The translations under genes and the position numbers were made by a program. DNA of 64,000 nt from Nocardiopsis_B sediminis. Lineage in GTDB: Bacteria; Actinomycetota; Actinomycetes; Streptosporangiales; Streptosporangiaceae. Positions 15,282 through 23,488 of the stretch are shown here, piece by piece (position 1 is the stretch's first letter; each line of letters begins with the position of its first letter). Under the pieces are notes generated by a model. It made no database searches. It saw only the letters and a list, made by a program, of their open reading frames with translations, and was not told the origin of the DNA. The stretch is from contig NZ_JBHSBH010000005.1 of assembly GCF_042650565.1 (NCBI RefSeq), forward strand, positions 124,001 through 188,000, in the 5' to 3' direction.

Positions 15282-15502
15282 GGCCGGTCCCCCTTCGATC
15301 GATCCGGCGGCGCGACACGCCCGGACGTGCACGTGATGATCCGCACGGTCGCGTCCGTACCGCTTCAGACCCCGCCACAGCGGGCGATCCGTCCACACCG
15401 CTACCGATATCGCCCCCTGGATAAACCCACGCGGCTTTCGTGGAGGTTTGACGGCGACGCGGACCGGTAGTGGCGCGATACCGGACAGAGGAGGACGAAC
15501 CA

Positions 15503-16162
15503 ATGGATGTGCGATCCGTGACGGTGGACACGGGCGATGCCGTCCTGCCCGGCGACCTGGCCATCGGTCCCGAGGCGAGCGGCGTCGTGCTGTTCGCCCA
15601 CGGCAGTGGCAGCTCCCGCCACAGCCCGCGCAACAGGGCCGTCGCCGACGCCCTCAACACCACCGGGTTCGGCACCCTCCTCATCGACCTGCTCACCGAG
15701 GAGGAGGGCCGCGACCAGACGCCCGCGGGCGGGCCGCGGTTCGACATCCCGATGCTCACCGACCGGCTGACGGCCACGGTCGACTGGCTCGGCAAGGACT
15801 CCGACACCTCCGGGACCCCGATCGGCCTCTTCGGCTCCAGCACCGGCGCCGCCGCGGCCATCGGCACCGCCGCCGACCGGCCCCGCGAGGTCGGCGCGGT
15901 GGTCTGCCGCGGCGGGCGGGTCGACCTCGCCGCCGACCGCCTTCCGCAGGTGGACGCGCCCGTCCTCATGATCGCCGGCAGCGCCGACCCGCCGATCGTG
16001 CGGATCAGCTTCGAGGCCGTCGACCGGCTGCACGTCGCCGGGCACGTCCACCTGGTGCCCGATGCGACCCACCTGTTCGAGGAACCGGGGGCCCTGGAAC
16101 AGGTCACCGGCGCCGCGATGACCTGGTTCCGCGATCACCTGGCGGCGCCGTCGGGCGGCTGA
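15503..16162 (+). CDS. dienelactone hydrolase-like alpha/beta hydrolase
   Basis: A 219-residue alpha/beta hydrolase. HG oxyanion motif: VVLFAHGSGSSRHSPRN near residue 36. Nucleophile elbow: LFGSSTGAAAAI (G-S-S-T-G, Ser near 112). Acid: VLMIAGSADPP. Catalytic His: DATHLFEEPGALEQV near the C-terminus. This is the form often found next to or fused with phosphoribosyltransferases in actinobacteria, but here it stands alone. ATG 15503 follows GAGGAGG by nine bases; the frame is open upstream to 15470. The substrate is unknown. Confidence 0.87.
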   Translation: MDVRSVTVDTGDAVLPGDLAIGPEASGVVLFAHGSGSSRHSPRNRAVADALNTTGFGTLLIDLLTEEEGRDQTPAGGPRFDIPMLTDRLTATVDWLGKDSDTSGTPIGLFGSSTGAAAAIGTAADRPREVGAVVCRGGRVDLAADRLPQVDAPVLMIAGSADPPIVRISFEAVDRLHVAGHVHLVPDATHLFEEPGALEQVTGAAMTWFRDHLAAPSGG

Positions 16163-16640
16163 CCCGCCCCTCACACCTCTCCCTCCCCCTCCCGCGACCC
16201 ACCGCCCCCGCCCCTCGGTGCGCCCCTTGACGGATGCGCCGAAGCGGAACCGTGCCCGCTGCGCGGAGGCACCGCCTCCGTGTGCCGGGCGCCTCCACGG
16301 GGACGGTGCCCGGCCCGCAGGCATACGCGGGCGCCCCGGTCGGCAACGGCGCCGCACCGGGGTGTGCCGGGTCACCCCGCCCGCGCGCCGCCGCACAGCG
16401 GCGGCCGGGCGGCGGTGGCCCACATCACCACGGATGAGAAGGGATTTCGGGATGTCGCCACGAGGAGTGCGTGTTGTCGCCCCAGTGCCCCGTCCACGGG
16501 GCCGCTCCGGTGCCTCCGCCGCTCGGCGGCCCCTGTGCCGGTCCGTGCTCTCACGGTTTCCCGTGCTCCCTGCGTTTCCCCGGCTGTCCCGCCTCCCGCG
16601 GCCCCCGTGGATCCGCCCCACTGTTTTCCCAGGAGTCCCC
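16163..16640. other. 478-bp gap with two strong dyads
   Basis: No supported gene lies between the hydrolase and the Bcr/CflA exporter. Two hairpins follow one another: CGGAGGC-ACC-GCCTCCG at 16262-16278, and GCCGGGC with GCCCGGC at 16282-16312 across a 17-base loop. They may end the hydrolase transcript. The remainder (16313-16640) probably contains the exporter promoter and a long leader. The exporter frame is open through this region, but the translation is an Arg/Pro/Ala-rich, non-protein-like string. Confidence 0.5.
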
Positions 16641-17933
16641 GTGACCCCCACTGCTGTTCGCGTGCGCCGCCCGGCCGCCGCGCCGCGCCCCGCCGCCCCG
16701 GCACCGGCCCCTGCAACGGCCCGCCGCCCGCGCCCGGCGATGGCCCTGCTGGTCTTCGTCCTCGGCATGCTCTCGGCGACGACCTCGCTGGCCACCGACC
16801 TCTACCTGCCGGCGTTCCCGCAGATCGCCGCCGACCTCGGCGCCACAGAGCCGCAGATCCAGCTCACACTGACGGCCACCATGGTCGGCCTGGCGGTGGG
16901 TCAGCTGATCATCGGGCCCCTCAGCGACCGCTGGGGGCGGCGGACGCCGCTGCTCATCGGCATCGCGGTGTTCGCGGCGACGTCCTTCCTGTGCATGGCG
17001 GTCACCACCGCCGAGCAGCTCACGGCCCTGCGGTTCCTCCAGGGGCTGGCCGCCGCCACAGCGGCCGTGATCTCGCGGGCCGTGGTCCGCGACACCTTCG
17101 ACGGCGACTCCGCCGTGCGCCTGTACTCCCGCCTGGCGCTGCTGGTGGGGCTGGCCCCGATGCTGGGGCCCGTCCTGGGCGGCCAGCTGATGCTGTTCGG
17201 CCCCTGGGAGCTGCTGTTCGGCGCCCTCGGCGTGGCCGGGCTGGGCGGGGTGGCGCTGGTCTTCGTCGGCCTGCCCGAGAGCCTGCCCGCCGAGCGGCGC
17301 ACCCGGCAGGACTGGGCCGCCACCCTGCGGCTGTTCGGGGTCCTGCTGCGCGACCCGCGGTTCATCGTGCCCACGCTGACGATGGCGCTCAGCTTCGCGA
17401 TGACGTTCACCTACGTCTCCGCGTTCTCCTTCGTGTCGCAGGCCCACCTCGGGGCGACGGCGCAGCAGTTCAGCCTCGTGTTCGGCGTCAACACGCTCGG
17501 CATGATCCTGGGCAACCAGCTCAACGCGGCCCTGATCGGCCGGATGGACACGCCGCACCGGCTCGTCGCCGGGCTGGCCGGCGCCACGGTGTCGGTGTTC
17601 GCGCTGGCGGCGCTGCACCTGTCGGGCGGGGCGACGCTGGTGACCGTGACGGCGGTGCTGTTCATGATGATGTTCTGCACCGGGCTGATCTCGCCCAACG
17701 CAACGACGCTGGCCATCGTCAGCCGTCCGGCGGCGGAGGCCGGCAGCGCTTCGGCGCTCCTGGGCACGTTGCAGTTCGCCCTGGGCGGCGTGCTGGCCGC
17801 CGCCGCCGGCCTGACGGGGACCGGGCACGCCACGCTGGGCAGCATGACCCTGGTCATGGTGGTGACGGCGCTGGCGGCGGCGGGGCTGTTCGTCGCCGCC
17901 GCGGTGCGGCGCGGGTCCCTCGCGGCGGTCTGA
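16641..17933 (+). CDS. Bcr/CflA family multidrug MFS exporter
   Basis: A 430-residue, 12-TM DHA1 exporter. After a roughly 30-residue Ala/Pro/Arg-rich tail, TM1 runs MALLVFVLGMLSATTSLATD and is followed by LYLPAFPQIAADLGA, the Bcr/CflA signature. Motif A is GPLSDRWGRRTPLLIG, and motif C is ARLA-type LVGLAPMLGPVLGGQLM in TM5. Bcr/CflA proteins expel bicyclomycin, chloramphenicol, sulfonamides or dipeptides with proton antiport. GTG 16641 is preceded by AGGAG at five bases. It is convergent with the pentapeptide-repeat gene. No regulator is adjacent. Confidence 0.88.
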   Translation: MTPTAVRVRRPAAAPRPAAPAPAPATARRPRPAMALLVFVLGMLSATTSLATDLYLPAFPQIAADLGATEPQIQLTLTATMVGLAVGQLIIGPLSDRWGRRTPLLIGIAVFAATSFLCMAVTTAEQLTALRFLQGLAAATAAVISRAVVRDTFDGDSAVRLYSRLALLVGLAPMLGPVLGGQLMLFGPWELLFGALGVAGLGGVALVFVGLPESLPAERRTRQDWAATLRLFGVLLRDPRFIVPTLTMALSFAMTFTYVSAFSFVSQAHLGATAQQFSLVFGVNTLGMILGNQLNAALIGRMDTPHRLVAGLAGATVSVFALAALHLSGGATLVTVTAVLFMMMFCTGLISPNATTLAIVSRPAAEAGSASALLGTLQFALGGVLAAAAGLTGTGHATLGSMTLVMVVTALAAAGLFVAAAVRRGSLAAV

Positions 17934-17960
17934 GGCCGCCGCCGGCCCCGCCGGGCGGCC
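17934..17960. terminator. hairpin between convergent genes
   Basis: GGCCGCC pairs with GGCGGCC over a 13-base loop that can form its own GC stem. It lies between the Bcr/CflA stop and the pentapeptide gene stop. Confidence 0.5.
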
Positions 17961-17967
17961 CGCCGGG

Positions 17968-18678
17968 TCAGCGGGCCACCGAGATCCCCAGACCCGCGAG
18001 CAGCTCCCCCGCCTGGTCGGGCGAGATGGTGGCCCCGCGCAGCACCGGCGCGCCGGCGAGGTCGATCGTCCCGATGTCGGCCCCCCGCAGGTCGGCACCG
18101 CCCAGATCCGCGCCGGTCAGGAGGGCGCCGCGCAGCCGGCTGTCGGACCACACGGTGTCGCGAAGGTCGGCGCGGGTGAGGTCGGCGTCGTCGAGCCGCA
18201 GGCCGCGCAGCTCCTGGCCGCGCAGCTTCACGCCCTTGAGCCGGGCGAGCATGAGGTTGCACTGCGCCAGCGTGTAGCCGATCCCGCGGCACCCCGACAG
18301 GCTCGCGCCGGTCATCCGGCAGCCGGTGAAGGCGGTTCCGGTGAGCAGCGCCCGGTGCCACGTGGTGTTGGCGAGGTCGACCCGGGTGAAGGACGCGTCG
18401 GGGCACTCGGCGCCAGCGAAGGACGCGCCGGGAGCTCCCCCGCCCTCCCACTGCGAACCTTCGAGATCGGCGCCGTCGAAGCGCACGCTGTCGAGATTGC
18501 AGCCGGTGAACACGGCCTCGGCGAGCGAGGCGCCGCGCAGGTCGGCGCCGTAGAAGTCGCAGTCGGTGAACGCCCGCGGCCGCAGAAGAGCGGGCTCGGC
18601 GAGCGCATCGCGCAGGTCGCGCCCTGACAGGTCGGCGCCGCGCACCTCGCAGCCGACGGGTGGGATCTGGTATGGCAT
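17968..18678 (-). CDS. pentapeptide repeat protein
   Basis: A 236-residue soluble protein built of A(D/N)LxG pentapeptide repeats: GADLSGRDL, GADLRGASLAEAVFTGCNLD, GADLEGSQW and, late, GADLGGADLRGADIGTIDL. The repeats form a right-handed quadrilateral beta helix. The arrangement, with an interruption near residues 125-135 (GCRGIGYTLAQCN), resembles McbG/QnrB-type two-block proteins that mimic DNA and protect gyrase. That similarity is structural; a quinolone-protection role is not shown. The start ATG has no clear Shine-Dalgarno site. It neighbours an exporter, so the pair could both relate to drug tolerance, but they are convergent. Confidence 0.87.
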   Translation of the reverse strand: MPYQIPPVGCEVRGADLSGRDLRDALAEPALLRPRAFTDCDFYGADLRGASLAEAVFTGCNLDSVRFDGADLEGSQWEGGGAPGASFAGAECPDASFTRVDLANTTWHRALLTGTAFTGCRMTGASLSGCRGIGYTLAQCNLMLARLKGVKLRGQELRGLRLDDADLTRADLRDTVWSDSRLRGALLTGADLGGADLRGADIGTIDLAGAPVLRGATISPDQAGELLAGLGISVAR

Positions 18679-18737
18679 GCGGCGAGGCTAGCGCCGGACT
18701 GCGACATGCCCCGCCGCGGCCTGCCGCGGGAGCGGCC

Positions 18738-20327
18738 TCATGCCCGCAGCTTGAGGGCGAGGAGGAGGTCCACCCGGTGGTCGAGGCGGCTGAGGTCGCG
18801 GCCGGTCAGCTCCTCGACCCGCCCGATGCGGTAGCGCAGGGTGTTGACGTGCACGTGCATCGCCTGGGCGCAGCGCTGCCACGACCCCGAGTACCGCAGG
18901 AAGCGCTCCAGGGTCTCGACCAGGTCGGAGCGGTGGGCGCGGTCGTAGTCGACCAGCGGGCCCAGGAGCCGGTCGCGGTAGGCGGAGCGCACGTCATCGG
19001 GGACCGAGGCCAGGAGGAGGTCGTGGGTGTCGATCTCGGCGCCGGTGACGATGGCCGTCGGCCCGCCGCGCAGCTCGGCCAGCCGCCGGGCGTGGCCGGC
19101 CTCCACGGCCGCCCCCCGCAGGCCGGCGACGTCGCGGACGGCGGAGCTGACCCCGACCACCAGCCGGTGGCCCCCCAGCCCGGCGCGCAGCACCCGGGCG
19201 GCCCGGGCGAGGTCGCCGTGCAGCCCGGCCGGCCCGGGGTGGCCGTCGCCGGGGGCGGCGGCCACGGCCAGCGCCTCGGCGCCGCCGGTGACGACGGCGC
19301 CGGGCGCCGCCGCGACGAGTTCGGCGGTGATCCGCCGCGCGAGGTCGGGCGGGTGCGCCTGGGGCAGCAGGGCGGCGCTGACCACGACCAGCCCGGGGTC
19401 GTCCGGACCGTCGCCCGCGTCCTCGGTATCGGGCCTGGTCAGCCGCAACAGAGAAACAACCTCGTCGAAACGCCGCTCGGCCAGCAGCCGGGGTAGACCT
19501 TCGGCATGCCGCGCATCGCTCAGCGCCAGTTCCTCCTCGCGGCTGCGCGCCAGGACCGTCAAGGAGAGCAGCTCGGCGACCGCCTCGTGGGTCTCCTCCG
19601 ACCAGGCCGTGTGGTCGCCGTCGCACACCAGCGACCACCCCGCCAGGGGGTGGAATGACCGTGTGCGCACCTGGAGGGCGGTGACCGTGCGGGGCGCCGC
19701 CTCGCGCACGCCGATCTGCACGGTGCAGCGCGTGAGCGGTGCGGCGGCCAGGGCATGGGCGGCCACCTGTTCACGGTCGGGCGCCACGGGTTCCAGGCCG
19801 CCGGCGGCGACGGTACGGCCGGTGCTGGAGAGCACGCACGCGCGGATCCCGGCCGCCGCCGCGGCCGCAACGAACACACCGGGGAAGTCGGCCCCCGCGG
19901 CGACCTCGGCCATCAGCCGCCGCTGGCGGTGGCGGTCCTCGGCGAGCGCGGCGTAGCGCCGCCGGTCGAGCAGGCGCAGCACCTCCTCGGTCACCGCGCC
20001 GAACGACGTCTCCGCGGGCACCTCCAGCAACGGCAGGCCGTGCTTCTCGCACGCGGTGACGAGATCGGCGGGGACCTCGCCCAGCGCCGTGCCGGCCGCC
20101 AGGCAGGCCGCGCCGGCCTCGGCGAGCGCGCCGACGAAGGTCTCGGAGTCCTCGGGCCCCGTGTGCCACATCATGCCGGTCAGGACGAGTTCGCCGCCGC
20201 TCAGGTAGCGCCCGGGGCGCAGCAGGTCGGTGGTGTAGACGCGGCGGATGGCCCGATGCGCATGGCCGGCGCCGCCGAGGAGGCGCAGGCGCAGCCGTGG
20301 AATGGCGACCAGCTCGCTGATCTGCAT
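18738..20327 (-). CDS. PucR family transcriptional regulator
   Basis: A 529-residue regulator of purine-catabolism type. The N-terminal PucR domain (about 1-120) starts MQISELVAIPRLRLRLLGG and includes GELVLTGMMWHTGPED; a GGDEF-like CdaR middle domain lies near 330-430. The C-terminal HTH_30 (about 460-525) contains YSGSWQRCAQAMHVHVNTLR and YRIGRVEELTGRDL. The ATG has GAGAGG seven bases upstream. It is divergent from the xanthine dehydrogenase/deaminase operon at 20588. The family activates allantoin/urate or xanthine genes in Bacillus, which matches this target. The 260-bp gap between them holds an A/T-rich island, TTGTAGGAATGAACAA at 20413-20428, a plausible promoter or binding site. Confidence 0.9.
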   Translation of the reverse strand: MQISELVAIPRLRLRLLGGAGHAHRAIRRVYTTDLLRPGRYLSGGELVLTGMMWHTGPEDSETFVGALAEAGAACLAAGTALGEVPADLVTACEKHGLPLLEVPAETSFGAVTEEVLRLLDRRRYAALAEDRHRQRRLMAEVAAGADFPGVFVAAAAAAGIRACVLSSTGRTVAAGGLEPVAPDREQVAAHALAAAPLTRCTVQIGVREAAPRTVTALQVRTRSFHPLAGWSLVCDGDHTAWSEETHEAVAELLSLTVLARSREEELALSDARHAEGLPRLLAERRFDEVVSLLRLTRPDTEDAGDGPDDPGLVVVSAALLPQAHPPDLARRITAELVAAAPGAVVTGGAEALAVAAAPGDGHPGPAGLHGDLARAARVLRAGLGGHRLVVGVSSAVRDVAGLRGAAVEAGHARRLAELRGGPTAIVTGAEIDTHDLLLASVPDDVRSAYRDRLLGPLVDYDRAHRSDLVETLERFLRYSGSWQRCAQAMHVHVNTLRYRIGRVEELTGRDLSRLDHRVDLLLALKLRA

Positions 20328-20587
20328 GGACGTCCTCTCGCTGTGCGGGGTCCGCGGCCGGCGGCTGCGTGCCCCCCTCCGCGTGGCGGAAACGTTAGCC
20401 CACGCCGCCGACTTGTAGGAATGAACAAAAACCCAGGGCCGGCGGGGTGGCCGCTTCAGGCCATCGGCGTCTGGCCCGGTGCCGGGCCCCGGTGGTCTAC
20501 TGCACCTGAGGGCCGGACGCCGGTGCGCCCCCTGTGCCCGCAGGCGCGCCGGGGACGTCGGGGACGCAGCGACGAACGAGGGGACGC

Positions 20588-21457
20588 ATGGACTTCCTGA
20601 GGCCATCCACCTGGGACGACGCTCTCGCCGCCAAGAGTACGGCGCCCGATGCGGTGCCGATCATGGGGGGCACCGACGTCATGGTGGAGCTGAACTTCGA
20701 CCGGCGCCGCCCGCCCGCGCTGCTCGACCTCTCCCGCATCCCCGAACTCGCCGAGTGGGGGCCCGACGGCCCGTTCCTGCGCCTGGGCGCCGGGGTCAGC
20801 TACACCACCATCGTCGAGCAGCTGGGCGGGCGCTCCCCGGCGCTGGCCCGGGCGGCGCGCTCGGTCGCCTCGCCGCAGATCCGCAACCGCGGGTCGGTGG
20901 GCGGCAACCTCGGCGAGGCCTCCCCCGCGGGCGACGCCCACCCGCCGCTGCTGGCCATAGGCGCCGTCGTCGAGCTCGCCTCGGTCCGCGGCGTGCGGCG
21001 GGTCCCGGCCCGCGAGTTCTACCTCGGACCGCGGCGCACGGCCCGCCGCGACGACGAGCTGATCGCCGCCGTGCTGCTGCCCCACCCCGCCGGGCCGCAG
21101 CAGTTCAGCAAGATCGGCACCCGCAACGCCATGGTCATCGCGGTCGCCTCCTTCGCCCTGGCGCTGGACGCCTCCGCGCGCACCGTCGGCACCGGCATCG
21201 GGTCGGCCGGGCCCACCCCGCTGCGCGCCCCGGAGGCCGAACGCTTCCTGGCCGAGCGCTTCGACTGGGACCGCGGCACCCCGCCCGCGGAGGCCGACGT
21301 CCGCGAGTTCGGCGACCTCGTCGCATCGGCCGCGCGCCCCATCGACGACGTACGCGGGAGCGCCGCCTACCGCAGGCGCGCACTGGCGGTCATGGCCCGC
21401 CGCGCGCTCGCCTGGAGCGCCACCGACTACCGGGAGGGGACGGCACGATGCGCGTGA
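20588..21457 (+). CDS. xanthine dehydrogenase family FAD-binding subunit
   Basis: A 289-residue FAD-binding (medium) subunit of a molybdenum hydroxylase. The FAD pyrophosphate loop is PIMGGTDVMVELNFDRR near residue 25, and the second signature is SPQIRNRGSVGGNLGEASPA near residue 97, where the GGN motif contacts FAD. There is a C-terminal CO dehydrogenase flavoprotein domain. It transfers electrons from the 2Fe-2S subunit to NAD+ or another acceptor. It is the first gene of the operon and overlaps the 2Fe-2S gene by 10 bases. Divergent PucR suggests purine induction. It lacks the extra cysteine insertion seen in the paralogue at 33798. Confidence 0.92.
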   Translation: MDFLRPSTWDDALAAKSTAPDAVPIMGGTDVMVELNFDRRRPPALLDLSRIPELAEWGPDGPFLRLGAGVSYTTIVEQLGGRSPALARAARSVASPQIRNRGSVGGNLGEASPAGDAHPPLLAIGAVVELASVRGVRRVPAREFYLGPRRTARRDDELIAAVLLPHPAGPQQFSKIGTRNAMVIAVASFALALDASARTVGTGIGSAGPTPLRAPEAERFLAERFDWDRGTPPAEADVREFGDLVASAARPIDDVRGSAAYRRRALAVMARRALAWSATDYREGTARCA

Positions 21458-21999
21458 CATTCGAGGTCAACGGCGAGCAGGTCACCGCCGACGACGTCTG
21501 GGCCGGGGAGAGCCTGCTGTACGTACTGCGCGAACGGCTGGGCCTGCCGGGCAGCAAGAACGCCTGCGAGCAGGGCGAGTGCGGGTCGTGCACGGTCTAC
21601 CTGGACGGCGTGACCGCGTGCGCGTGCATGGTCGCCGCCGGCCAGTGCGAGGGGCGGTCGGTCCGCACCGTCGAAGGCCTGGCGCGGCCGGGCGGACCCG
21701 GCGAGGGGCCCGCGCACGAGGGCGGACGCATGCGGCTCAGCGCGGTCCAGGAGGCGTTCGTCGAGGCCGGCGCCGTGCAGTGCGGCTTCTGCACACCGGG
21801 CCTGGTGGTGCAGGCCGACGACCTGATCACCCGCACGGTGGGAACCAGAGGCCCCGTGCCCGCCGACCCGGAGATCCGCGAGGCCCTGGCCGGAAACCTG
21901 TGCCGGTGCACCGGCTACGAGAAGATCATCGACGCGGTCCGCCTGGCGGCAGCACGCACGGCCGCGGCGGAGCGCGATGGAGCGGGGGAGGCGCCGTGA
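21448..21999 (+). CDS. xanthine dehydrogenase family 2Fe-2S subunit
   Basis: A 183-residue iron-sulfur (small) subunit. The plant-type ferredoxin cluster ligands are in ACEQGECGSCTVYLDG (C40, C45, C48) and CAC (C58/C60). The helical second cluster uses C112 and C115 (QCGFCTPG) and C152 and C154 (NLCRCTGYEKI). It passes electrons from the Mo centre to the FAD subunit. The segment between the two cluster domains is slightly longer than usual (GGPGEGPAHEGG). The ATG lies inside the end of the FAD gene, showing translational coupling, and the stop codon overlaps a GTG that may open a small reading frame at 21996. Confidence 0.93.
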   Translation: MRVTFEVNGEQVTADDVWAGESLLYVLRERLGLPGSKNACEQGECGSCTVYLDGVTACACMVAAGQCEGRSVRTVEGLARPGGPGEGPAHEGGRMRLSAVQEAFVEAGAVQCGFCTPGLVVQADDLITRTVGTRGPVPADPEIREALAGNLCRCTGYEKIIDAVRLAAARTAAAERDGAGEAP

Positions 22000-22139
22000 A
22001 ATCGTCGACGCCCTCCCCGGCGCGCACCCAAGGAGCCGCCGGACGGCGCCCCGGCCCGCGGGACCGCCTCCGCCGGGCGGCGGCCACCGTCCACCCCCAC
22101 CGGGACCCCCGGCCCCGCACGCGAGGAGCCGTCACGTGA
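21996..22139 (+). CDS. candidate 47-aa basic small protein in the xdh operon
   Basis: A 47-codon frame fills the gap between the 2Fe-2S and deaminase genes. Its GTG overlaps the upstream stop (GTGA, 21996-21999), and its TGA overlaps the deaminase GTG (GTGA, 22136-22139). GGGGGAGG lies four bases before the start, an excellent ribosome binding site. The product is rich in Arg, Pro and Ala (MKSSTPSPARTQG, then GRRPGPRDRLRRAAA) and looks unstructured. Either it is a real short peptide, or it is a translational bridge that carries ribosomes across the gap. No homologue is recognised. Confidence 0.35.
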   Translation: MKSSTPSPARTQGAAGRRPGPRDRLRRAAATVHPHRDPRPRTRGAVT

Positions 22140-23488
22140 ACGCCATCGTCATCGAGGGAGCCCACGTCGTCACGGTCTCCGGGGACGAATACCCCGACGG
22201 CTATATCGTCACCGACGGCGGCCGCATCACCGCCGTCGGGCCGGGGGCGGCGCCGGCCGTTCCCGGGGCGCGGCGGGTCGACGGGCGGGGGTGCCTGGCC
22301 ACGCCGGGACTGGTGAACACCCACAACCACCTCTACCAGTGGGCGACACAGGGCCTGTTCACCGACGGCACCCTGTTCGAGTGGCTGGTGGGCTCCTACG
22401 ACATCTGGCACCGGCTCGACGCCGAGGTCGTCGCGGGTACCACGCTGGCGGGGCTGGGCTGGCTCGCCCTGTCGGGCTGCACCACGGCCTCCGACCACCA
22501 CTACATCTTCCCCTCGGGGCGCGGCGACATCGCCGCCGCCGAGGTCGAGGCGGCCCGCCGGGTCGGCGTCCGGCTGGACCTGGCCCGCGGTTCGATGGAC
22601 CGCGGCCACTCCGCCGAAGGGCTGCCGCCCGACAGCGTCGTGGAGACGACAGACGACGCCCTCGCCGCCACCCAGGAGGCCATCGACGCCCACCACGACC
22701 CCGCACCGGAGTCGATGACGCGCGTCGCGGTCGCCCCGTGCTCCCCGTTCTCCGTCACCCGCGAGCTGATGACCGGCGCCGCCGAGCTCGCCCGCGCCGC
22801 GGGCGTGCGCCTGCACACCCACCTCGCCGAGACCCTGGACGAGGAGGACCGGTGCCGGGCGGAGTTCGGCTGCACCCCGGTGGAGTACGCCGAGAAGCTG
22901 GGCTGGCTGGGCCCCGACGTGTGGTTCGCCCACGCCGTGCACCTGTCCGACGCCGCCATCGCCCGCATCGCCGCCACCGGGACCGGCGTCGCCCACTGCC
23001 CCTCCTCCAACGCCCGCCTGGGCGCGGGCATCTGCCGCACCACCGAGCTGCTGGCGGCCGGGGCCACCGTCGGGCTGGGCGTGGACGGGCCGGCCTCCAG
23101 CGAGCTGACCGGCCTGGCCGGCGAGATCCGCCAGGCCCTGCTGATGGCCCGCGCCCGCTCGGGCCCGCAGGCCATGAGCGCCCGGCAGGCCCTGCACATG
23201 GCGACCCTGGGCGGCGCCGCCTGCCTGGGGCGCGCCGCCGAGATCGGCTCGCTGGAGCCCGGCAAGCTCGCCGACATCGCCCTGTGGCGGGTCGACGGCT
23301 ACGGCCGCGACGTGATCGCCGACCCGGTGGTGGCGCTCGCCTTCGGCCCCCAGCCCCCGCTGGACCTGCTGCTCGTCGGCGGCGCACCCGTCGTCGAGAA
23401 CGGCGAGCTGCGCACCGTCCCCGCCGACGAGGCCGCCCGCGCGGGCCGCACCGCCCGCGCCCGACTGCTCCAGGAGGCGAACCGCTGA
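22136..23488 (+). CDS. 8-oxoguanine deaminase-like amidohydrolase
   Basis: A 450-residue amidohydrolase-superfamily deaminase of the TrzA/AtzA subgroup. Metal ligands are visible: H63 and H65 in NTHNHLYQW, H229 within RLHTHLAET with E232, H266/H269 in FAHAVHL, and D317 in GLGVDGPASSE. The NHLYQW segment and VAPCSPFSVTRELM resemble 8-oxoguanine/isocytosine deaminases, which convert 8-oxoguanine to urate. The GTG has GAGGAG seven bases upstream. It sits between the 2Fe-2S and Mo subunit genes of a xanthine dehydrogenase and overlaps the latter by one base, fitting a purine-salvage or degradation route to urate. Guanine or another aminopurine is an alternative substrate. Confidence 0.87.
   Translation: MNAIVIEGAHVVTVSGDEYPDGYIVTDGGRITAVGPGAAPAVPGARRVDGRGCLATPGLVNTHNHLYQWATQGLFTDGTLFEWLVGSYDIWHRLDAEVVAGTTLAGLGWLALSGCTTASDHHYIFPSGRGDIAAAEVEAARRVGVRLDLARGSMDRGHSAEGLPPDSVVETTDDALAATQEAIDAHHDPAPESMTRVAVAPCSPFSVTRELMTGAAELARAAGVRLHTHLAETLDEEDRCRAEFGCTPVEYAEKLGWLGPDVWFAHAVHLSDAAIARIAATGTGVAHCPSSNARLGAGICRTTELLAAGATVGLGVDGPASSELTGLAGEIRQALLMARARSGPQAMSARQALHMATLGGAACLGRAAEIGSLEPGKLADIALWRVDGYGRDVIADPVVALAFGPQPPLDLLLVGGAPVVENGELRTVPADEAARAGRTARARLLQEANR

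Noticed and set aside
17968..18678. Pentapeptide repeats considered as a DNA repeat or CRISPR-like array
   Set aside because: The periodicity is in the protein (A(D/N)LxG) with divergent DNA units and no constant spacer. No CRISPR array is present anywhere in the window.
22291..23487. N-terminal extension of the XDH Mo subunit into the deaminase gene
   Set aside because: Out of frame with the deaminase, whose metal ligands are all present. ATG 23488 gives the normal subunit start.
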